Assembly: GCF_023721755.1 (NCBI RefSeq)
Contig: NZ_JAMDLH010000007.1
Coordinates: forward strand, 1 to 64,000
From: Pleomorphomonas sp. NRK KF1
GTDB lineage: Bacteria > Pseudomonadota > Alphaproteobacteria > Rhizobiales > Pleomorphomonadaceae
Reading direction: 5' to 3'
Length of the DNA: 64,000 nucleotides
The position numbers and the translations under genes were made by a program. The notes under the pieces were generated by a model. It ran no database searches. It was not told the DNA's origin and saw only the letters and a program-made list of their open reading frames with translations. Numbering within the stretch: position 1 is the stretch's first letter; every line of letters starts with the position of its first letter. Below, piece by piece: positions 26,061 through 35,690 of the stretch.

Positions 26061-27206
26061 ATGACCGCGCGCATTCTCGACTTTCTCGCCAGCCGACGAC
26101 CCGAAGGCCCCTGCCTGGTGGTCGACCTCGATGTCGTCCGCGACAATTTCAACGCGTTCCGCCACGCGCTGCCCGACACCCGCATCTACTACGCGGTGAA
26201 GGCCAACCCGGCGCCGGAAGTGTTGCAGTTGCTCGCCGATCTCGGCTCGTCCTTCGACTGCGCCTCGATCCCGGAGATCGAGATGGTGCTGGCCACCGGC
26301 GCCGCGGCCGATCGCATTTCCTTCGGCAACACCATCAAGAAGGAGCGCGACATCGCGCGCGCCCTCGAACTCGGCGTCGACCTGTTCGCCGTCGACTGCG
26401 AAGCCGAGGTCGACAAGATCGCCCGCCAGGCGGAGACGACCGGCAAGGCCCACGCCCGGGTGTTCTGCCGCATTCTCTGCGACGGTGCCGGCGCCGAGTG
26501 GCCGCTGAGCCGCAAGTTCGGTTGCGATCCGTCGATGGCCTCCGAAGTTCTCGAGCATGCCCATCGCTCCGGCCTCACCGCCTATGGAATCTCCTTCCAT
26601 GTCGGTTCGCAGCAGGCCAACCTCGACGCCTGGGACGGCGCGCTCTCTTCGGCCGCCGCGATCTTCGGCGAACTGGCCGAGCGCGGCATCCAGCTGAAGA
26701 TGGTCAATCTCGGCGGTGGTTTCCCGACCCGCTATCTCAAGGACGTTCCGGCGACCGAGGCCTATGGCCGCTCGATCGACGAAGCGGTGCGCCGCCACTT
26801 CGGCAACCATGTGCCCGAGACGATCATCGAGCCGGGGCGCGGCATGGTCGGCGGCGCCGGCCTGATCAAGGCTGAAGTGGTGCTGATCTCCAAGAAGAGC
26901 CGCGACGACGAGCAGCGCTGGGTCTACCTCGACATCGGCAAGTTCGGCGGTCTCGCCGAGACGATGGAAGAGGCGATCCGCTATCCGATCCGCACCCGTC
27001 ACGACGGCTCCGCCACAGCGCCCTGCGTGCTGGCCGGCCCGACCTGCGACAGCGCCGACGTGCTCTACGAGAAGACGCCCTACGAGCTGCCGATCAGCCT
27101 GGAAATCGGCGACGAAGTGTTGATCGAAGGGACTGGCGCCTACACGACGACCTATTCGGCGGTGGCCTTCAACGGCTTCTCGCCGCTGAAGTCGTACATC
27201 ATCTGA
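26061..27206 (+). CDS. Ornithine/lysine/diaminopimelate-type PLP decarboxylase (ornithine decarboxylase)
   Basis: 381-residue fold-type III decarboxylase. PLP-binding Lys is in IYYAVKANPAPEVL (about residue 48), the GGGFP glycine loop is at about 225, EPGRGM holds the phosphate at about 260, and the active-site Cys is in GPTCDSADVLYEK (about 328). The short, eukaryote-like layout and GPTCDSADV sequence are those of alphaproteobacterial ornithine decarboxylases, which make putrescine; some homologues also accept lysine. The ATG at 26061 was chosen because the alanine-racemase-like barrel begins right after it. A long structured leader precedes it and suggests post-transcriptional control. A GNAT gene follows. 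Confidence 0.93.
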   Translation: MTARILDFLASRRPEGPCLVVDLDVVRDNFNAFRHALPDTRIYYAVKANPAPEVLQLLADLGSSFDCASIPEIEMVLATGAAADRISFGNTIKKERDIARALELGVDLFAVDCEAEVDKIARQAETTGKAHARVFCRILCDGAGAEWPLSRKFGCDPSMASEVLEHAHRSGLTAYGISFHVGSQQANLDAWDGALSSAAAIFGELAERGIQLKMVNLGGGFPTRYLKDVPATEAYGRSIDEAVRRHFGNHVPETIIEPGRGMVGGAGLIKAEVVLISKKSRDDEQRWVYLDIGKFGGLAETMEEAIRYPIRTRHDGSATAPCVLAGPTCDSADVLYEKTPYELPISLEIGDEVLIEGTGAYTTTYSAVAFNGFSPLKSYII

Positions 27207-27291
27207 ATTCGCTCCGGGCGGCCAGTTTCCGACCGGTACCCTTTGTGACTTCATCGCCCCGCCGGTTGCGGCGGGGGACGGGGTTGCCTCG

Positions 27292-27816
27292 ATGATCGCC
27301 TACACGAATGAACAGGCGGGTGACGTTTTCGCCCGCGAGACGCTGCTCGACCGTGCCTTCGGGCCCGGCCGCTTCCGCAAATCCTCGGAGAAAATTCGCT
27401 CGGGGCGTCTGCCCTCCGAGGGACTGGCGCTCGTTGCCCGGGACGAAGATCGTCTCGTCGGCAGCGTGCGCCTGTGGGAGGCGGCGGCCGACCGGGCGCC
27501 GCTGTTGCTGCTCGGTCCGCTCGCCGTCGACGACGCGTGCCGTGGCGCCGGCGTCGGGGCCGGGTTGATGCGGCTCGCCATCGACAGGGCGCGGTCGCTC
27601 GGTCATGGCGCGGTTGTTCTGGTGGGAGACGAGCCCTATTACCGTCGCTTCGGCTTCTCGACGCGCGGCATGGACGGACTCGCGATGCCCGGGCCTTTCG
27701 AGCGCGACCGCTTCCTCGGCCTTGAGCTCGTTCCCGGCGCGCTCGAAGGCGTTTCCGGCGTGCTCCGGCCGACCGGCCGCCTTGCCTCCGACGAGCTCGC
27801 GACGGTTGCCGCCTGA
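27292..27816 (+). CDS. GNAT family N-acetyltransferase (YhbS-like)
   Basis: 174-residue acetyltransferase. LLGPLAVDDACRGAGVGAGLMRLAI (about 83-107) is the acetyl-CoA binding strand-loop-helix, and VLVGDEPYYRRFGFSTRGM is the typical C-terminal half of YhbS-like enzymes. It lies 85 bases after the ornithine decarboxylase gene on the same strand, with a GC-rich inverted repeat (CCCCGCC / GGCGGGG, 27257-27276) between. Acetylation of a polyamine is conceivable from position but the substrate is not predictable. Confidence 0.87.
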   Translation: MIAYTNEQAGDVFARETLLDRAFGPGRFRKSSEKIRSGRLPSEGLALVARDEDRLVGSVRLWEAAADRAPLLLLGPLAVDDACRGAGVGAGLMRLAIDRARSLGHGAVVLVGDEPYYRRFGFSTRGMDGLAMPGPFERDRFLGLELVPGALEGVSGVLRPTGRLASDELATVAA

Positions 27817-27883
27817 GCTGTTTGCCATTTGAAAGTCCTTTCGGAAATGCATAGACTTGCAGGGTCTTTCCGGGAGGCTTTCC

Positions 27884-28867
27884 ATGGACGTGTTTCTGAG
27901 CGGTGGCGATATCGCGGTCATCGCGCTGGTCTTGTTCGCGATCATCGTTCTGTTCGCCGGCATCAAGCAGGTGCCCCAGGGCTACAATTGGACGGTTGAG
28001 CGCTTCGGCCGTTATACTCGGACGCTTCAGCCCGGCCTCAACCTGATCATTCCGTTCTTCGACCGCATCGGCGCCAAGCTCAATCGCATGGAGCAGGTGC
28101 TGGACGTTCCGAGCCAGGAAATCATCACCCGCGACAATGCCACCTGCACGGTCGACGGCGTGGCCTTCTATCAGGTGCTCGACGCGGCGCGCGCCGCCTA
28201 CGAGGTGTCCAACCTGCAGATGGCGATCCTCAACATCACCATGACCAACATCCGCACGGTGATGGGTTCGATGGACCTCGACAATCTCCTGTCCAACCGC
28301 GACGAGATCAACGCCCGCCTGCTGCACGTGGTCGATGCGGCGACGGAGGCCTGGGGTGTCAAGATCACCCGCGTGGAGATCAAGGACATCAATCCGCCGG
28401 CCGACCTCGTCGCCTCCATGGCCCGCCAGATGAAGGCCGAGCGCGAGAAGCGCGCCCAGATTCTGGAAGCGGAGGGCCTGCGCCAGTCGGCCATCCTGAA
28501 GGCCGAAGGCGAGAAGCAGGCCCAGGTGCTGCAGGCCGAAGGCCGGCGCGAAGCCGCCTTTCGTGACGCCGAGGCGCGCGAACGTCTTGCCGAGGCCGAG
28601 GCCAAGGCGACGGCAATGGTGTCGGAAGCGGTGGCGCGCGGCGACGTGCAGGCGCTCAACTACTTCGTCGCCGACAAGTACACCCAGGCGCTCGGCCAGT
28701 TCGCCCAGTCGCCCAACCAGAAGATCCTGATGCTGCCGGTCGAGGCTTCGGCGCTGATCGGCTCGCTCGGCGGCATCGCCGAGCTGGCTCGTGCGGCCTT
28801 CGGCGGCGATGGGCCGCAGGATGGAACGCCGCGTCGCCGCGGCGCCGTGCCGCCGGTCGGCGGCTGA
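27884..28867 (+). CDS. qmcA: SPFH/Band 7 membrane protein QmcA (stomatin-like)
   Basis: 327-residue membrane-anchored protein: one N-terminal span (about 9-28), an SPFH domain ([20 protein letters not shown] through VEIKDINPP) and a long charged coiled coil (about 185-255, [17 protein letters not shown]). Members assemble as large membrane rings that organise microdomains and bind FtsH. The ATG at 27884 has GGAGG upstream. An NfeD gene follows after ten bases, the standard partner. Confidence 0.93.
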   Translation: MDVFLSGGDIAVIALVLFAIIVLFAGIKQVPQGYNWTVERFGRYTRTLQPGLNLIIPFFDRIGAKLNRMEQVLDVPSQEIITRDNATCTVDGVAFYQVLDAARAAYEVSNLQMAILNITMTNIRTVMGSMDLDNLLSNRDEINARLLHVVDAATEAWGVKITRVEIKDINPPADLVASMARQMKAEREKRAQILEAEGLRQSAILKAEGEKQAQVLQAEGRREAAFRDAEARERLAEAEAKATAMVSEAVARGDVQALNYFVADKYTQALGQFAQSPNQKILMLPVEASALIGSLGGIAELARAAFGGDGPQDGTPRRRGAVPPVGG

Positions 28868-28877
28868 GGGCGCCATC

Positions 28878-29336
28878 ATGGGGCTCATCGAGGGATCGAT
28901 CGTCTATCTCGGGCCATGGTCCTGGCTGGTGCTGGCGCTCGTGCTCGCCGGCATCGAGGTGGTGGTGCCCGGCACCTTCTTCATCTGGTTCGGCGCGGCG
29001 GCGCTGATCGTCGGCCTCATTGCCTTTGCCGTTGCGATGAGCTGGCAGGTGGAGCTGGTGCTGTTCGTCGTGCTGTCGGCGGTGGCGGTGCTGGTCGGTC
29101 GCCGCTTCTACGGCCGGGCATCCAACGAAGGCGACGGCTTCGCCAATGACCGGCTCGGCCGGCAGGTCGGCCGTTTCGCCGTCGTCGAGCGGGCCATCGA
29201 GGGCGGTTCCGGTCACATCCGTCTCGATGACACCATCTGGCGGGCCGACGGGCCGGATTTGCCGGTGGGCGCGCGCGTGCGAATCATCGGGCATCGCGAC
29301 GGTCGTTTCCTGGTTGAGTCAGCGACGGCGGATTGA
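28878..29336 (+). CDS. NfeD family protein (short form)
   Basis: 152-residue protein with three hydrophobic spans (about 10-30, 35-55, 60-75) followed by a small OB-fold domain (RQVGRFAVVERAIEGGSGHIRL, RIIGHRDGRFLVE). This matches the short NfeD proteins that pair with stomatin-like SPFH proteins. Starts at the ATG at 28878 after GAGGG and forms an operon with qmcA. Confidence 0.92.
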   Translation: MGLIEGSIVYLGPWSWLVLALVLAGIEVVVPGTFFIWFGAAALIVGLIAFAVAMSWQVELVLFVVLSAVAVLVGRRFYGRASNEGDGFANDRLGRQVGRFAVVERAIEGGSGHIRLDDTIWRADGPDLPVGARVRIIGHRDGRFLVESATAD

Positions 29337-29362
29337 GGCCCGACATTGCGGCGGGCAGCCGC

Positions 29363-29378
29363 CTAACGGGTCGTTAAC
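29363..29378 (+). promoter_or_regulatory. CtrA-like box upstream of an outer-membrane barrel gene
   Basis: CTAA-N7-TTAAC, one mismatch from the CtrA consensus TTAA-N7-TTAAC, lies 69 bases upstream of the GTG start at 29447. CtrA control is common for envelope genes in this class, but a single near-match is weak evidence. Confidence 0.3.
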
Positions 29379-29446
29379 CAATTCCCTTTACCTTTCGTCA
29401 ACACTGGATACCGCTCGGGGCGGTTGGCGCGGCGACGGAGGCGGGC

Positions 29447-30862
29447 GTGCATCGGCGGCAGACCTTTCGGGCTCTGGCGATGGCGTCGGTTCTCCTCGCC
29501 TTGCCGTCTTTTGCTCAGGAGACCGACGACACGGAGGCCGTGCCGGTTCTCAAGGGCGCGTTGCCGGCAAAGCCGGTCGATCCGATCGCCGATCCGATGT
29601 TGAGCGAGACGGAGGAGGGTGCGGCCGCCGGCTCGGGTGTCAGCCAATCCGAAAGCGTCGCCGTCACCGGTTCCGTGCTCAGGGGCAGCCTTCCCTCGTC
29701 CGAGCTCAGGGCCGTCGTCCGTCCCGTGCCGCCCAACCAGTCGGCCAAACTGCCGGCGGTGGCACCGAGCCTCCCCGTCGTCGCTCGCGAGGCCGACGCC
29801 CGTGCCGAGTACGAGCCGCTTGGGCTTCGCTTCGGCAGTTTCGTTGTGAACGCAACCGCCACGACCGGCATCGGCCTGCGCCATCATTCGATACAGGGCG
29901 ACGAGACCTTCATGCGTTCGACCGGCGTGCTTGCAGCCCGCTCCGATTGGGAACGCAACAGCGTGGATCTGAGCGTTGGCGGGGCCTTTCGCCGCTCACT
30001 CTCCGGCATCGAGGAAAAGCTGCCGGAAGGGGACGCGCGCCTGGCTGGCCGCTTCGACATCACCGACGCGGACCGCCTCACGGCGGTGGCCGGCTGGACA
30101 TTGCGCGACGAAGCGTCGGGGGACGGCAAGGAAAACATCTTCTCCGGCTCCCTCGGCTACGAACGCTTTGGCGGCCTGATCGGCCTCAAGACGGGGCTCG
30201 GCATCGACCGGACGGTCAACGAGACCGATCCGACGCTCGACAATACCACGCTCTCCCTGTCGTTGAGGCTGTCGCACGACAGCGGCGCGGTCTTGCAGCC
30301 CTTCGTGGAAGTCGGCGCATTCGGCCGGGACTTCGACAAGCCGGCAGCGGGCGACGGCATCAACCGCAGTGGCGTCGGCGGCGAAGCGAAGGTCGGTGTT
30401 GCCGTGGTAAACGACGACCTGACCGGCGAGATCGCCCTGGGCTATGGTTACGAATGGCTCAGGGCGGATGGTCTCGACGACATGTCGGGGTTGATCGGTT
30501 CGGCCTCGCTCTCGTGGGACGCCAGCGAGCTTCTTCGCCTGACGACGACCGCCACCACCAGTTTCGAGCCGACGTCCACGGCAGGCGCGTCCGGTGTCGT
30601 CAAGCGCATCGGCGAGGCCACCGTCACCTACGCGTTGGCGCCCAATGCCTTCGTGGTGGCCGGCGGCGAGCTGACGCTGGAGGACTACGTCGGTATCGAC
30701 CGAAACGTGACGACCACGGCGCTGAAGGCGGGTGTCGGCTACAAGCTCAATCGCTCGGTGGAGCTCGGCCTCGACGGCGAGCACAAGATCGTCCGGTCGA
30801 GCGAGGCGGGGGGCGACTACACCGACAGCAGCGTGACGGCCACATTGACCCTGCGCCAATAA
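29447..30862 (+). CDS. Outer-membrane beta-barrel protein
   Basis: 471-residue exported protein with a signal peptide ending near PSFAQ (about residue 23). A disordered Pro/Ala-rich segment (about 25-120) is followed by about 340 residues of alternating amphipathic strands (GIGLRHHSIQGDETFMRST, LSLSLRLSHDSGAVLQPFVE, YALAPNAFVVAGGELTLED). It ends in an aromatic-poor final strand TATLTLRQ. The layout matches the putative beta-barrel porin 2 type of surface proteins. It starts with GTG behind GGAGG. Function unknown; it ends ten bases from the convergent EamA gene. Confidence 0.82.
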   Translation: MHRRQTFRALAMASVLLALPSFAQETDDTEAVPVLKGALPAKPVDPIADPMLSETEEGAAAGSGVSQSESVAVTGSVLRGSLPSSELRAVVRPVPPNQSAKLPAVAPSLPVVAREADARAEYEPLGLRFGSFVVNATATTGIGLRHHSIQGDETFMRSTGVLAARSDWERNSVDLSVGGAFRRSLSGIEEKLPEGDARLAGRFDITDADRLTAVAGWTLRDEASGDGKENIFSGSLGYERFGGLIGLKTGLGIDRTVNETDPTLDNTTLSLSLRLSHDSGAVLQPFVEVGAFGRDFDKPAAGDGINRSGVGGEAKVGVAVVNDDLTGEIALGYGYEWLRADGLDDMSGLIGSASLSWDASELLRLTTTATTSFEPTSTAGASGVVKRIGEATVTYALAPNAFVVAGGELTLEDYVGIDRNVTTTALKAGVGYKLNRSVELGLDGEHKIVRSSEAGGDYTDSSVTATLTLRQ

Positions 30863-30872
30863 GAAGCGCGAC

Positions 30873-31790
30873 TTAACCCGCTTCTCCGCGCTTGCTCCAT
30901 TCCGCCCAGAAGATGCCGCCGAGCACCAGCGCCAGCGCTGCCGCGTGATAGAGGCGGAAGCTCTCGCCGAGCACGAGAACGGCGAGGATCGAGCCGAACA
31001 CCGGGATCAGGTTGATGAACACGCCGGCCCGGCCGGGACCGACCAGCTCGACGCCGCGCACGAAGAAGACCTGCGACACCACCGAAGGAAAGACGGCGCA
31101 ATAGGCCACCAGCGCCCAGCCGAAGGCCGTCGGCGCCACATACTGACCCATGGCGATTTCCGCGGCCAGGAAGGGCAGCGAAGTCAGCAGGGCGGCAACG
31201 GATAGCCCGGCGAAGAAGGAGAGCCCGGAAATCTTCGGCCGGCGCGGCAGCAGCACCGTGTAGAGGGCGTAGACGACGCAGGCGCCGAGCATCATCAGGT
31301 CGCCGGCGTTGAAATCGAGCGAGGCGAGGGTGGAAAGGTCGCCCTTGATGGCGATCACGCCGACGCCGACGAGCGTCGTCGCCATGCCGGCAAGCTGGCC
31401 CATGCCGGCGCGTGTGCCGACGATCAGGTAGGCGAAGACGAAGACGAGGCCGGGCAGGGCGCCCTGGATGATGCCGATGTTGACCGCCGAGGTGAAATGG
31501 GCGGCGATGTAGTAGAAGGCGTTGAAGATCGTGAAGCCCAGCGCGCCCATCGCCAGCATGTAGGGAAGGCGCGCCCTCATCGCCGGCCAGTCGGCGAGGA
31601 CGGAGCGACGCGCGAACAGGGTGAGCAGCAGCAACACGCCCGACCACCGGTAGGTGGTCAGCGCCATCGGCGACACCTCACCGACGGCGAGACGGCTTGC
31701 CACCGTGTTGCCGGCCCAGAACAGCGGCGACAGCACGAGCAGCAGGTAGGGACGGCCATAGAGACGCGACCAGAGACCGTCATCAGCCAC
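30873..31790 (-). CDS. EamA/DMT superfamily transporter
   Basis: 305-residue permease with ten predicted spans in two EamA repeats (RPYLLLVLSPLFWAGNTVA, SPMALTTYRWSGVLLLL, then LMMLGACVVYALYTVLLPRR and GPGRAGVFINLIPVFGSILA). The GTG at 31790 follows GAGAGGTG at ideal spacing; longer in-frame starts upstream add non-conserved sequence. Substrate unknown. It diverges from purA. Confidence 0.88.
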   Translation of the reverse strand: MADDGLWSRLYGRPYLLLVLSPLFWAGNTVASRLAVGEVSPMALTTYRWSGVLLLLTLFARRSVLADWPAMRARLPYMLAMGALGFTIFNAFYYIAAHFTSAVNIGIIQGALPGLVFVFAYLIVGTRAGMGQLAGMATTLVGVGVIAIKGDLSTLASLDFNAGDLMMLGACVVYALYTVLLPRRPKISGLSFFAGLSVAALLTSLPFLAAEIAMGQYVAPTAFGWALVAYCAVFPSVVSQVFFVRGVELVGPGRAGVFINLIPVFGSILAVLVLGESFRLYHAAALALVLGGIFWAEWSKRGEAG

Positions 31791-31950
31791 GAAACACCTC
31801 TCGCCAAAACACTTTGTCGTCTCCTTCCTAGAGTGTCCGGTCGCCATCCGCACGCCTCTTTGGCGAGATCCGGTACGCCCGAAGCGGGACAAATGGCAGA
31901 TTTCCGACATCGCGGCTTTCATTGGCGGGCGGGCGCCGTTATAGTCGGTC

Positions 31951-32047
31951 AAGCCCCGGTGCCCATGGTATCGGGGCTTTCCGTGTGCGTGCTGCCGTCG
32001 GCGGCGCGGCGCGGAAAGGTCTGAAACTTGAACGACGGGACCTTTTC
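31951..32047 (+). promoter_or_regulatory. Two-hairpin leader upstream of purA
   Basis: The first hairpin (31951-31979) pairs AAGCCCCGGTGCC with GGTATCGGGGCTT around a CAT loop, with two G-U pairs, and is followed by TCC. The second (32013-32047) pairs GAAAGGTC with GACCTTTTC over a 17-base loop and ends one base before the ATG. The first resembles a terminator although both flanking genes diverge; the second could mask the ribosome site. Control of purA is inferred. Confidence 0.4.
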
Positions 32048-32048
32048 A

Positions 32049-33344
32049 ATGGCGAACGTAGTGGTGGTCGGCTCCCAGTGGGGAGACGAGGGCAAGGGCA
32101 AGATCGTCGACTGGCTGTCCGAGCGAGCCGATGTGGTCGTCCGCTTCCAGGGCGGTCACAACGCCGGCCACACCCTGGTGATCGACGGCGTTTCCTACAA
32201 GCTGTCGCTGCTGCCCTCGGGCGTCGCCCGGCCGGGCAAGCTGTCGGTCATCGGCAACGGCGTCGTCGTCGATCCGCGCGCCTTCGTCAACGAAGTGACG
32301 CGCATCCGCGAGCAGGGCGTCAAGATCAGCCCGGACAACCTGCGCATCGCCGAGAACGCCACGCTGATCCTGTCCATCCATCAGGAGCTCGACGAGCTGC
32401 GCGAGAACGCCGCTTCGCCCACCACCCGCATCGGCACCACCAAGCGCGGCATCGGCCCCGCCTATGAAGACAAGGTCGGCCGCAGGGCCATCCGCCTCGT
32501 CGATCTCGCCCATCCCGAGACTCTGACCAACCGCATCGAGCGGCTGCTGTCCCACCACAATCCGCTGCGCCGGGGCCTTGGCCAGCCTGAGATCGCGCCC
32601 GAGACCATCCGCGACGAGCTGATGGCGGTGGCCGACTTCATCCTGCCCTACATGGACGTCACCTGGCGGCTGCTCGACGAGAAGCGCAAGTCCGGCGCCC
32701 GCATCCTGTTCGAAGGCGCGCAGGGCGCGCTGCTCGACAACGACCACGGCACCTATCCCTTTGTCACCGGCTCAAACACCACGGCCGGCCAGGCGGCTGC
32801 CGGCTCCGGCATGGGGCCGGGTGCGCTCGACTACGTGCTCGGCATCACCAAGGCCTACACGACGCGCGTCGGTTCCGGCCCGTTCCCGACCGAGCTGTTC
32901 GACGAGGTCGGCGATTTCCTTGGTGAGCGTGGCCGCGAGTTCGGCACCGTCACGGGGCGCAAGCGTCGCTGCGGCTGGTTCGATGCCGTGCTGGTTCGCC
33001 AGACGGTGGTCGCCTCGGGCATCAACGGCATCGCTCTCACCAAGCTCGACGTGCTCGACGGTCTCGACGAGATCAAGGTGTGCATCGGCTACGAGATCGA
33101 CGGTCGCACGCTCGACTATCTGCCCGCCAACCAGGAGGAGCAGGCGCGTGTGAAGCCGATCTACGAGACCATGGAAGGCTGGAAGGAATCGACGGCCGGA
33201 GCCCGCTCCTGGGCCGAGCTGCCGGCGCAGGCCATCAAGTACGTCCGCCATATCGAGGAGCTGATCGGCGCGCCGGTGGCCATGCTGTCGACCAGTCCCG
33301 ATCGTCTCGATACGATTCTTGTGCGTGATCCGTTTCAGGATTAA
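32049..33344 (+). CDS. purA: Adenylosuccinate synthetase
   Basis: 431-residue GTP-dependent enzyme joining IMP and aspartate, first step of AMP synthesis. The N-terminus [20 protein letters not shown] holds the catalytic Asp and P-loop; [44 protein letters not shown] and [10 protein letters not shown] are all diagnostic. The ATG at 32049 gives the family's exact start; a TTG at 32028 is also in frame. A two-hairpin leader precedes it, and a conserved Rhizobiales membrane protein follows 131 bases downstream. Confidence 0.97.
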   Translation: MANVVVVGSQWGDEGKGKIVDWLSERADVVVRFQGGHNAGHTLVIDGVSYKLSLLPSGVARPGKLSVIGNGVVVDPRAFVNEVTRIREQGVKISPDNLRIAENATLILSIHQELDELRENAASPTTRIGTTKRGIGPAYEDKVGRRAIRLVDLAHPETLTNRIERLLSHHNPLRRGLGQPEIAPETIRDELMAVADFILPYMDVTWRLLDEKRKSGARILFEGAQGALLDNDHGTYPFVTGSNTTAGQAAAGSGMGPGALDYVLGITKAYTTRVGSGPFPTELFDEVGDFLGERGREFGTVTGRKRRCGWFDAVLVRQTVVASGINGIALTKLDVLDGLDEIKVCIGYEIDGRTLDYLPANQEEQARVKPIYETMEGWKESTAGARSWAELPAQAIKYVRHIEELIGAPVAMLSTSPDRLDTILVRDPFQD

Positions 33345-33475
33345 GTGATTCACCACGTTTTGCCGGCCTTCCCGCCGCAAAAAAGCCCGGCGGCCGTCGC
33401 AAGGCTGGCCGCAGGGTGTCCTATCGAAACAGCGTTCCGCCGTGGGGCGGGGCGCCAAGCCGAGAGATGCGGTAC

Positions 33476-35356
33476 ATGGCCGACTACTATCCCGTATTGA
33501 AGCGTGCCATTTCCTCGCTGCCGTCGGGGTCCGGCGAGGCGCGGCGCGCGGTCTACGAGAAGGCCCGTGTCGCCCTCCTCCGGCAGTTGAGCTCCTACAA
33601 TCCGCCGCTGTCGCCGACCGACATCGCAGATCAGCGCGTGGCGCTTGAGGACTGCATTCGCCGGGTCGAGGCCGAGGTCGCCGACGTTCCCGAGGATGCG
33701 GCCTCCAGTGCCGACTCCCATACGCCTGCGCCGGCCGCGCCGCCGCCACCCGCCGCGCCCGAGCCCGCCGCCAAGGCGGAACCGGCCCGGGAAGCTTCTC
33801 CCCGGCAGGAGCCGGAGCCGCGCCCGGAGACCAAGCGCGAAGAGCCGGCGTCGCCGCGCCGGAGCGGGCTGACGTCGCTTGCCGCGCCGGAAATGAACCC
33901 CTTCCGGCACATCGAGCCGCTCGCTCAGCCGGAGATGAACCCCTTCCACCACATCGAGCCGCTGCCGGCTCGCGGCAGCGCATCCAACCGCGCCGCGCCC
34001 CAGGATCGGCCTCAGGATCGCGCGCCCGTCAGCCTGCCGACCGAACGCCCGCGCCTGCCGAGCAGCGTCCGGCTGCCCGACGAACGCGGCGAACCGCGCA
34101 TCGGCGTCGGCGTCAGCGCGCTGACGCGCACCCTGAAGCAGGCCGACTCGCTCGGCGAGGCGTCATCCACCGCCGTGCGCGCCGCGCGTCATGCCATGAA
34201 CGAGGTGGACGAGGTCGACGAGCCAACCGGGGGCGAACGGGTCGAGCCGGATCTCGGCACTGCCCGGCCGGTCGGCTCGCGCCAGGATGTATCCGTTGGC
34301 GTCGCGGGCGACAGGCCCGAGGCCGAACGTTTGCCGGGACAGCGCGAGGCGGCCACTTTGCCATGGCCGGACGACGGAGCCGGCGCAGCCCGCCGGGTTC
34401 GCACGGTGTTGATCGGCGTCGCGGTCGTGGCGCTGGTGGTGCTCGTCGCGGCGGTCGCCTACACCTTCCGTGGTCCGCTGGCGGACCTGGTCGCCGGCCA
34501 GCCGCAAACCCAGACGAGCGATGCGACGCCCAGCGACGACGGGCTGTCGTCGAAGATCCTCGATCGCCTGCCGGCCGAAGGCGAGACGCCGGCCGAGCCC
34601 GTCGCCCCCGACGCCGTGACCGTCCAGACGGAAGCGGTTCCCGCGCCGGCCGCCGTCGACCCGGACCTACCGCCGCCGCCCGGTGGCACCGCGATGGCCG
34701 AGGCGCCGACGACACCCTCCGAAGCTGCGCCGTCTTCTGACGCCGGTGCCGCGATTTCGGCTCCAGCCGCCTCGGAGGCTCCGCTGGCGTCCGCCGCGGC
34801 GGGCGAGGCGATCGGCGTTGCCCAGAAGGCCATTCTCTACGAGGAGCCCATCCCCGGCTCGCCCGGCACCAAGCTCGACGGCTCGGTGGTCTGGTCCTTC
34901 GTCAACGAGCCGGCCTTGCCCGGCGACAAGCCGGTGCCGCAGATCCGCGGTGACATCGAGGTGCCCGAGCTTGGCCTCAAGATGCGCCTGTCGATCCACA
35001 AGAACGACGATCAGGCACTGCCGGCCAGCCATATCGTCGAAATGTCCTTCGACGTGCCGCCGTCGTTTGCCGGCAAGTTCATCGACGCGGCGCCCGGCAT
35101 GATCGCCAAGCAGACCGAGGAAGCGCGGGGCGACACCATCGCCGGCGCCGTCGCCAAGGTATCCGACAGCCTGTTCTGGCTGGCGCTGTCCGGCCTGGAG
35201 CAGGACGTCGCCCGCAACATCCAGCTGCTGAAGGACCGGCCGTGGATCGACATCCCGATCCGCTACGGCAACCGCCGCCGTGCCATCCTGACGTTCGAGA
35301 AGGGCGCGCCCGGCGACAAGGTGTTCGCGGAGGCCTTTGCCGCCTGGGGGCAGTGA
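33476..35356 (+). CDS. Conserved Rhizobiales single-span membrane protein with disordered arms
   Basis: 626-residue protein of unknown function. The N-terminal domain (1-70, MADYYPVLKRAISSLPSGSG) is helical and well ordered. A Pro/Ala-rich region follows and contains the tandem motif PEMNPFRHIEPL / PEMNPFHHIEPL at about 138-163. A single span lies at about 309-331 (TVLIGVAVVALVVLVAAVAY), then another disordered linker, and a folded C-terminal domain (about 445-626). Homologues sit behind purA in other Rhizobiales and are sometimes misnamed as CheA-like. The ATG at 33476 is chosen over one at 33467 because MADYYP is the conserved start. Confidence 0.8.
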   Translation: MADYYPVLKRAISSLPSGSGEARRAVYEKARVALLRQLSSYNPPLSPTDIADQRVALEDCIRRVEAEVADVPEDAASSADSHTPAPAAPPPPAAPEPAAKAEPAREASPRQEPEPRPETKREEPASPRRSGLTSLAAPEMNPFRHIEPLAQPEMNPFHHIEPLPARGSASNRAAPQDRPQDRAPVSLPTERPRLPSSVRLPDERGEPRIGVGVSALTRTLKQADSLGEASSTAVRAARHAMNEVDEVDEPTGGERVEPDLGTARPVGSRQDVSVGVAGDRPEAERLPGQREAATLPWPDDGAGAARRVRTVLIGVAVVALVVLVAAVAYTFRGPLADLVAGQPQTQTSDATPSDDGLSSKILDRLPAEGETPAEPVAPDAVTVQTEAVPAPAAVDPDLPPPPGGTAMAEAPTTPSEAAPSSDAGAAISAPAASEAPLASAAAGEAIGVAQKAILYEEPIPGSPGTKLDGSVVWSFVNEPALPGDKPVPQIRGDIEVPELGLKMRLSIHKNDDQALPASHIVEMSFDVPPSFAGKFIDAAPGMIAKQTEEARGDTIAGAVAKVSDSLFWLALSGLEQDVARNIQLLKDRPWIDIPIRYGNRRRAILTFEKGAPGDKVFAEAFAAWGQ

Positions 35357-35363
35357 GGCGTCC

Positions 35364-35684
35364 TTATTGCGGGCTAGATAGCTTCATCAGCACGAGGCCG
35401 GCGAGAATCAGCGTCGCGGCGAGGAGCCGCGTCGCCGTGACGGCCTCGCCCAGTACGGCGACGCCGACGGCGAAGCTGCCGACCGCGCCGATGCCGGTCC
35501 ACACCGTGTAGGCGGTGCCGAGCGGCAGCGACTTCATGGCGACGGCGAGCAGGCCGAAGCTCATGAGCATGGCGATGACGGTGACGATGCTGGCGCCGAG
35601 CTGGGTGAAGCCGGCCGACAGCTTCATGCCGTAGGCCCAGACGACTTCCAGAAGTCCGGCGATCAGAAGATAGACCCAGGCCAT
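35364..35684 (-). CDS. sugE: Small multidrug resistance family guanidinium exporter (SugE/Gdx)
   Basis: 106-residue four-helix protein. [19 protein letters not shown] with its essential membrane Glu (about residue 13), [20 protein letters not shown] and [10 protein letters not shown] are characteristic of the SugE/Gdx branch, which exports guanidinium in exchange for protons, rather than the EmrE branch. An AAAGGAGG ribosome site lies seven bases before the ATG. Its leader carries two hairpins that resemble a guanidine-II riboswitch, which agrees with the predicted substrate. It converges on the purA-linked gene. Confidence 0.92.
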   Translation of the reverse strand: MAWVYLLIAGLLEVVWAYGMKLSAGFTQLGASIVTVIAMLMSFGLLAVAMKSLPLGTAYTVWTGIGAVGSFAVGVAVLGEAVTATRLLAATLILAGLVLMKLSSPQ

Positions 35685-35690
35685 GGCGGC

